DNA from: Piscicoccus intestinalis NBRC 104926
GTDB taxonomy: Bacteria; Actinomycetota; Actinomycetes; Actinomycetales; Dermatophilaceae
DNA length: 64,000 nt
Direction of reading: 5' to 3'
NCBI RefSeq assembly: GCF_001515525.1
Contig: NZ_BCNQ01000005.1
Coordinates: 1-64,000, forward strand
Shown in pieces: positions 59,625 to 64,000 of this stretch. A program made the position numbers and the translations under genes. The notes beneath the pieces are model-generated. The model ran no database searches. It saw only the letters and a program-made list of their open reading frames with translations, and was not told the origin of the DNA. Numbering within the stretch: position 1 is the first letter of the stretch; each line of letters opens with the position of its first letter.

Positions 59625-61115
59625 ATGGCTCAGCACCAGGATCACGACTACGCGGGATTCGACCCGAGCATCCCCTCGACCACGGAGGTCGGCGCGCCTC
59701 GGGAGTCCGACGCCAACTCGCTGTCGGTCGGCCCCGACGGCCCGCTGCTGCTGCACGACGTCGCGCTCGTCGAGAAGCTGGCCCGTTTCGACCGGGAGCG
59801 AGTGCCGGAGCGCAGCCCGCACGCCAAGGGCTCCGGCGCGTTCGGTGAGTTCGTCGTCACCGGCGACGTCTCCGCCTACACGAAGGCCAAGTTTCTGCAG
59901 CCGGGCGCGACGACCCCGATGCTGGCGCGTTTCTCCACCGTGGCCGGCGAGCTGGGCTCCCCCGACACGTGGCGCGACGTGCGCGGTTTCGCGCTGAAGT
60001 TCTACACCCAGGACGGCAACTTCGACATGGTCGGCAACAACACGCCGATCTTCTTCGTGCGCGACCCGATGAAGTTCGCCGACTTCATCCACTCCCAGAA
60101 GCGGCTGCCCGACTCCGGGCTGCGCTCGAACAACATGCAGTGGGACTTCTGGTCGCTGTCGCCGGAGTCGGCGCACCAGGTGGCCTACCTCATGGGAGAC
60201 CGTGGCCTGCCGCGCTCGTGGCGGCACATGAACGGCTACTCCTCACACACCTACCTGTGGGTCAACGAGGCGGGCGAGAAGTTCTGGGTGCAGTACCACT
60301 TCCACACCGACCAGGGCGTGGAGAACATGACCAACGAGGAGGCGGCCAAGATCGCGGGCGCGGACGCGGACTACCACCGCCGCGACCTGTTCGACGCCAT
60401 CGCACGCGGCGACTTCCCGTCGTGGACCCTGCACGTGCAGGTCATGCCGTACGAGGACGCGAAGACCTACCGATTCAACCCGTTCGACCTCACCAAGACG
60501 TGGTCGCACAAGGACTACCCGCTCATCGAGGTCGGCCGGTTCACCCTGAACGCCAACCCCTCGAACCACTTCGCGCAGATCGAGCAAGCCGCGTTCAGCC
60601 CGTCGAACACGGTGCCGGGCACCGGCGTCTCCCCCGACAAGATGCTGCTGGGCCGCGTGTTCTCCTACCCGGACGCGCACCGCAACCGCATCGGCACCAA
60701 CTTCAACTCCCTGCCCGTCAACGCGCCGGTGGTGCCCACCAACTCCTTCGACAAGGAGGGGCAGATGCAGTACCACCACAGCGGCAACGCCCCGGTGTAC
60801 GCGCCGAACTCGTACGGGCGCGCGTTCCAGGACCAGCAGGGCAAGGTCGACAACGGCTGGGAGACCGACGGCACCCTCGTGCGCGCCGCCTACACCCTGC
60901 ACGCCGAGGACGACGACTTCGGCCAGGCGCACACCCTCGTGCGTGAGGTCTACGACGACGCCCAGCGCGAGCGCCTCGTCGACACCGTCGCCACGATGCT
61001 GGAGGCCGGCGTCGAGGAGCCGGTGCTCTCGAACGTGTTCGCCTACTGGCGCAACATCGACGACGAGGTCGGCGCCTCGATCGAGAAGACCTACCGCGAG
61101 CGCACCTCCGCGTAA
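59625..61115 (+). CDS. katA: Small-subunit monofunctional catalase KatA
   Basis: The 496-residue haem catalase starts at ATG 59625 behind AAGGAG. It has the active-site His in [11 protein letters not shown], Asn in [16 protein letters not shown], and the haem-ligand Tyr block [17 protein letters not shown]. It also shows [20 protein letters not shown] and [12 protein letters not shown], and lacks the C-terminal GATase1-like extension seen in KatE. It degrades hydrogen peroxide in the cytoplasm. It lies downstream of the two-component pair and convergent to narI, across a repeat-rich gap that contains a strong hairpin. Confidence 0.95.
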   Translation: MAQHQDHDYAGFDPSIPSTTEVGAPRESDANSLSVGPDGPLLLHDVALVEKLARFDRERVPERSPHAKGSGAFGEFVVTGDVSAYTKAKFLQPGATTPMLARFSTVAGELGSPDTWRDVRGFALKFYTQDGNFDMVGNNTPIFFVRDPMKFADFIHSQKRLPDSGLRSNNMQWDFWSLSPESAHQVAYLMGDRGLPRSWRHMNGYSSHTYLWVNEAGEKFWVQYHFHTDQGVENMTNEEAAKIAGADADYHRRDLFDAIARGDFPSWTLHVQVMPYEDAKTYRFNPFDLTKTWSHKDYPLIEVGRFTLNANPSNHFAQIEQAAFSPSNTVPGTGVSPDKMLLGRVFSYPDAHRNRIGTNFNSLPVNAPVVPTNSFDKEGQMQYHHSGNAPVYAPNSYGRAFQDQQGKVDNGWETDGTLVRAAYTLHAEDDDFGQAHTLVREVYDDAQRERLVDTVATMLEAGVEEPVLSNVFAYWRNIDDEVGASIEKTYRERTSA

Positions 61116-61655
61116 GCGCCGCTCGCCACGCGCCCTGCAGGTCGGTCACCAGTTGCCCGGCCTGCAGGGCGTTCCGCGTCCGTGGCCAGAGCCTGGGCGG
61201 ACTTCAGCGTCCGGAAGGCGCTCTGCCAAACGCGCGGTATATCGCCCGTCTGGCATAGCGGAGTCAGCGTCAATGGTCGCACCGTGGCGGTGGGCCCTGC
61301 GGTCGGCGGCCTCGTTCGGTTGCCCCGCGTCGGGGCCGCGCGGCGGGCGGTGGGCCCGAAGGGAGGCTGGCTGAGCCTGAGCCTGGCGGATGGTCGCCGA
61401 CCGCAGAGGTGACGCGCGCAGACAAAGGAGCGTGGCGGGCGGTGGGCCCTAAGGGAGGCTGGCTGGGTCTGGCGGGAGCCCGACCGGAGCGCTAGCGCAG
61501 GTCGGGCGGATGGTCGCCGACCGCAGGGCCCACCGCCCGCCACGCGGTCCCCAACGGCCGCCCGCCCCAACGGCCAGGCATCACCCGGGCCGACCCCGAA
61601 CAGCGCTATGCCAGACGGGCGACATATCGCCCGTCTGGCATAGCGGAGTGCAACC
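61116..61655. repeat. 540-bp nested repeat cluster between katA and narI
   Basis: This gene-free stretch holds several related repeats. A GGCGGGCGGTGGGCCC...AAGGGAGGCTGGCTG...GATGGTCGCCGACCGCAG block occurs twice (about 61345-61407 and 61434-61525). A perfect 20-bp inverted repeat GCGTGGCGGGCGGTGGGCCC pairs 61430-61449 with 61526-61545. A ~43-bp palindromic unit occurs at 61604-61645 (perfect) and about 61220-61261 (degenerate). It separates two convergent genes and looks like accumulated small repeat units rather than coding DNA. Confidence 0.75.
61604..61645. terminator. Perfect 19-bp hairpin between katA and narI
   Basis: Perfect 19-bp arms (61604-61622 and 61627-61645, CGCTATGCCAGACGGGCGA and its complement) flank a 4-nt loop, 11 bases beyond the narI stop. 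It should terminate the nar operon and, from the other side, katA read-through. A degenerate copy lies at about 61220-61261. Confidence 0.75.
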
Positions 61656-62387
61656 TCAGCGGCGGGTGAGCTCGCTGCGCTCCCAGCCGCGGCGGGCGTC
61701 GCGGGCGCCGAGGTGGCCTTCGGGCTTGGAGCGGTAGACGACGAACGGGCGCCAGAGGTACTCCAGCGGGGCGCTGAACACGTGCACGAGCCGGGTGAAG
61801 GGCCAGAGCGCGAACAGCAGGCAGGCCATGAGGGTGTGCAGCTGGAAGGTGAGCGGGGCGGCGCTCATGAGGTCGGGGTTGGGGTGGAGGGTGAAGAACT
61901 GCCGCCACCAGATGGAGACGCCCTCGCGGTAGTCGTAGTGGGAGACGATGTTGCCGAGCACGGTGTTGGCGAGGCCGAGCAGGATCACGGCGGCGAGGAA
62001 GACGTACATGATCTTGTCGTTGGCGGTGGTGGCGGCGAAGACGGGGCCGGTGAATCGGCGTCGGTAGATGAGGATGATCATGCCGAGCACGGTGCAGACG
62101 CCGGCGACGGCGCCGATGGAGATGGCCATGAAGTGGTACATCTCCTGGCTGATGCCGACGGCCTGGGTCCACGACTTGGGGATGACGAGGCCGAGGAAGT
62201 GGCCGCCGATGACGAACAGCAGGCCGAAGTGGAACATCGGGGAGCCGATGCGCAGCAGTTTCGATTCGTACATCTGGGAGCTGCGGGTGGTCCAGCCGAA
62301 CTTGTCGTAGCGGTAGCGCCACCAGTGTCCGACCAGGAAGGTGATCAGACACATGTAGGGGATGATGACCCACAAGAAGACTGCCAT
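61656..62387 (-). CDS. narI: Respiratory nitrate reductase gamma subunit NarI
   Basis: The 243-residue membrane cytochrome b subunit has five helices. MFHFGLLFVIGGHFLGLVIP and MYHFMAISIGAVAGVC supply haem-ligand histidines, and AAPLTFQLHTLMACLLFALWPFTRLVHVFSAPLEYL carries the second ligand set. It anchors NarGH to the inner face of the membrane and passes electrons from menaquinol. ATG 62387 follows GAGGGCG and lies two bases after the narJ stop. It is the last gene of the nar operon and is followed by a strong hairpin. Confidence 0.93.
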   Translation of the reverse strand: MAVFLWVIIPYMCLITFLVGHWWRYRYDKFGWTTRSSQMYESKLLRIGSPMFHFGLLFVIGGHFLGLVIPKSWTQAVGISQEMYHFMAISIGAVAGVCTVLGMIILIYRRRFTGPVFAATTANDKIMYVFLAAVILLGLANTVLGNIVSHYDYREGVSIWWRQFFTLHPNPDLMSAAPLTFQLHTLMACLLFALWPFTRLVHVFSAPLEYLWRPFVVYRSKPEGHLGARDARRGWERSELTRR

Positions 62388-62389
62388 GA

Positions 62390-63139
62390 CTACGCCCTCA
62401 CGAATTCGCTCGAAAAACTGCCGGACTGGTATGCCTCCATGCCGACTTCCTCGTCGGGAGGGCCGGTGGCGATGAGCTTGCTCACGGCGTCGCGGTCGCT
62501 GCCGACCAGGACGGGGAAGGTGCCGGTGAGGGCCTCGATGGCGGCCAGGTAGGCGGAGCTGCGGTCGGCGAGCGAGATGCGCAGCAGCTCGATGCCAGCC
62601 CGGTGGTCCAGGAGCAGCACGCGGCCGACGGCGGGGTCGACGGTGGCGGTGAACTCCAGCAGCACGCACAGGTGGTCGGGCAGTTCGTCCTCGGAGAGGT
62701 CGACACCACTGGCCTGATACGCCTGCTTGATGTCGAGCAGCGCCATGCCGCGCTTACGAGTGTCGCCGTAGCCGTAGTAGCTCAGGTGCAGGCAGCAGCG
62801 GCGGCGCAGGTCGAAGGTCTCGACGTACTCCCGTTCGAGGGCCTCCAGCGGGGTGTGCTGGAGCCGGTCGAGCAGCGGCAGGAGGGTGCGCGCCGACTTC
62901 ACGCCGTGGCCGGCGGCGCCGTCGACCGCCTCGCGCAGCAGCGGGAGCCGGTCCTGCAGCTGCCGGGTCGGGTAGTCGAGCACGAGCGAGAGCACCTGGT
63001 ACAACTGCCGGGTCGCGTCGTCGACGTGCACGCCGGCGGCGCGTTCGTGGGCCGGCCGGCGGGCGGGCGCCGAGCCCGCGGCGTCCTTCGGCTGCGCGGA
63101 CTTGGGAGGCCGGCGCAGCAGAGTCAGCGGGATCCTCAT
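62390..63139 (-). CDS. narJ: Nitrate reductase assembly chaperone NarJ
   Basis: The 249-residue helical chaperone inserts the molybdenum cofactor into NarG before membrane attachment. Recognisable segments are QLYQVLSLVLDYPTRQLQDR, EYVETFDLRRRCCLHLSYYG and DTRKRGMALLDIKQAYQASG, followed by DELPDHLCVLLEFTAT, all typical of NarJ. The N-terminal ~40 residues are an unconserved basic and Pro/Ala-rich extension. Its ATG at 63139 overlaps the narH stop (ATGA), so narH, narJ and narI are translationally coupled. Confidence 0.92.
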   Translation of the reverse strand: MRIPLTLLRRPPKSAQPKDAAGSAPARRPAHERAAGVHVDDATRQLYQVLSLVLDYPTRQLQDRLPLLREAVDGAAGHGVKSARTLLPLLDRLQHTPLEALEREYVETFDLRRRCCLHLSYYGYGDTRKRGMALLDIKQAYQASGVDLSEDELPDHLCVLLEFTATVDPAVGRVLLLDHRAGIELLRISLADRSSAYLAAIEALTGTFPVLVGSDRDAVSKLIATGPPDEEVGMEAYQSGSFSSEFVRA

Positions 63140-64000
63140 TGGGTCAGGCCTCCCTCGCGGTCGGCGGGCGTACCCATCGCGTCGGACTCCTGACGGCGCT
63201 TGGTCTCCGCGAACGTCTGGATGGCCACCGGCACGGGGCCGCCGCGGCCGGAGTCCTGGCCGAACGGGCTGCCTCCGCCGTATTCGGAGACGGCGCAGTC
63301 GGTGGCGAGTTCCTCGAGGCGGTGGGCGTCTTCGGCGTGGGCGGTGGGGATGACGTAGCGCTCGTCGTACTTGGCGATGGCCAGGAGGCGGTACATGTCG
63401 TACATCTCCTCCTCCTCCATGCCGACGGCGGCGGGGATCTCGCCGCGGGGGTCGCGACCGAGGTTGATGTCGCGCATGTACGAGCGCATCGCCGCGAGCT
63501 TCTTCAGCACGCCCTCGACGACGGCCACGTCACCGGCGGTGAACAACTCGGCCAGGTAGCTGGTGGGAATGCGCAGGCTGTCGATGGCGGCGAACAGCAC
63601 GTCGCTGTCTTCACCGTCGACACCGGTCTTGGTGACCTCGTCGACGATCGGGCTCAGCGGCGGGATGTACCAGACCATCGGCATCGTGCGGTACTCCGGG
63701 TGCAGCGGCAGCGCCACCTCGTACTTGTTGATGAGCGCCCACACCGGAGACCGTCGGGCCGCCTCCAGCCAGTCCTCCGGGATGCCGGCGGCGACGGCCG
63801 CGCGCTGCACCTCGACGTCGTCGGGGTCGAGGAAGCACTCGCGCTGCGCCTGGTAGAGCGCCTTGTCGTCGGGGTTGGCGGCGGCTTCCGCGACCTTGTC
63901 GGCGTCGTAGAGCACCAGGCCGATGTAGCGCAGCCGGCCCACGCAGGTCTCGGAGCAGACCGTGGGGATGCCGACCTCGACGCGCGGGAAGCAGAACGTG
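63136..64000 (-). CDS. narH: Nitrate reductase beta subunit NarH (5' part outside window)
   Basis: This is the C-terminal ~288 residues of the iron-sulfur subunit; the frame runs off the end of the window. Visible are the last cysteine cluster TVCSETCVGRLRYIGLVLYD and the NarH-specific blocks YQAQRECFLDPDDVEVQRAA, SPVWALINKYEVALPLHPEY, RTMPMVWYIPPLSPI and KKLAAMRSYMRDINLG. NarH carries one 3Fe-4S and three 4Fe-4S clusters linking NarI haems to the molybdenum site in NarG. narG should lie upstream, beyond base 64000. Confidence 0.95.
   Translation of the reverse strand, partial: TFCFPRVEVGIPTVCSETCVGRLRYIGLVLYDADKVAEAAANPDDKALYQAQRECFLDPDDVEVQRAAVAAGIPEDWLEAARRSPVWALINKYEVALPLHPEYRTMPMVWYIPPLSPIVDEVTKTGVDGEDSDVLFAAIDSLRIPTSYLAELFTAGDVAVVEGVLKKLAAMRSYMRDINLGRDPRGEIPAAVGMEEEEMYDMYRLLAIAKYDERYVIPTAHAEDAHRLEELATDCAVSEYGGGSPFGQDSGRGGPVPVAIQTFAETKRRQESDAMGTPADREGGLTQ

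Overview
The window is very GC-rich actinobacterial chromosome. Several features point to a Micrococcales-type actinobacterium (Dermatophilaceae or Intrasporangiaceae-like, a low-confidence guess): a tad locus beside a DEAD/DEAH helicase, a Bpa-type proteasome activator ending in GQYL, a DUF222/HNH (13E12-family) endonuclease, a DUF4235 protein and a sulfur-type leader peptide. No rRNA, tRNA or CRISPR array was recognised.

Layout. 1-2.7 kb: 3' end of the helicase and the pilin end of the tad locus (tadF-like, tadE, DUF4244 pilin). About 2.8-8.75 kb: a compact phage-derived mobile element with a serine recombinase, a major capsid protein, two small phage-type proteins and a convergent restriction-modification pair. 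Its right end lies inside tadA, exactly where the Walker A loop should be; the 3' part of tadA and all of tadB/tadC are missing. 8.7-10.0 kb: the tadA stump and cpaE. 10-16.6 kb: a 1.2 kb gene-free stretch, a long secreted acidic/LPPGQAKK-repeat protein with a degenerate GH26-like end (frameshifted), and a membrane-anchored beta-propeller protein. 16.6-26.9 kb: two MFS exporters, a TetR regulator, GlgX, a CPBP protease, a monoacylglycerol-lipase-like hydrolase, a thioesterase and PhzF. 27-30.2 kb: a thiamine-precursor ECF transporter (ykoEDC) under a TPP riboswitch. 30.3-38.5 kb: DUF4235, pirin, MerR, an AI-2E-family transporter, panC, a membrane protein, panB, a MobA-like protein and a quinone oxidoreductase. 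38.6-41.9 kb: a frameshifted HNH endonuclease and a TauD/AtsK dioxygenase behind a cysteine-ending leader peptide. 42-52.5 kb: ppdK, a TPR protein, M18 aminopeptidase, bpa, an AGCS symporter, katE and a lipoprotein. 52.8-64 kb: AbiEi/DUF559, a C26 amidotransferase-like hydrolase, DUF2249 with a divergent Cys-rich regulator, CBS-BON, a two-component pair, katA and narIJH (cut by the window end).

How it fits together. The right third looks like an oxygen/nitrate/oxidative-stress region: nitrate reductase, two catalases, a DUF2249 protein with a probable metal-sensing regulator, and a two-component system. The middle is mostly metabolism, including pantothenate synthesis (panB, panC) and thiamine-precursor uptake. 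Four genes carry a single-base frameshift that is repaired in each case by adding one C to the coding strand, which looks more like systematic base loss than four separate mutations. A CTGTGGATAA motif recurs upstream of five unrelated accessory genes. Convergent gene pairs are separated by strong dispersed palindromes.
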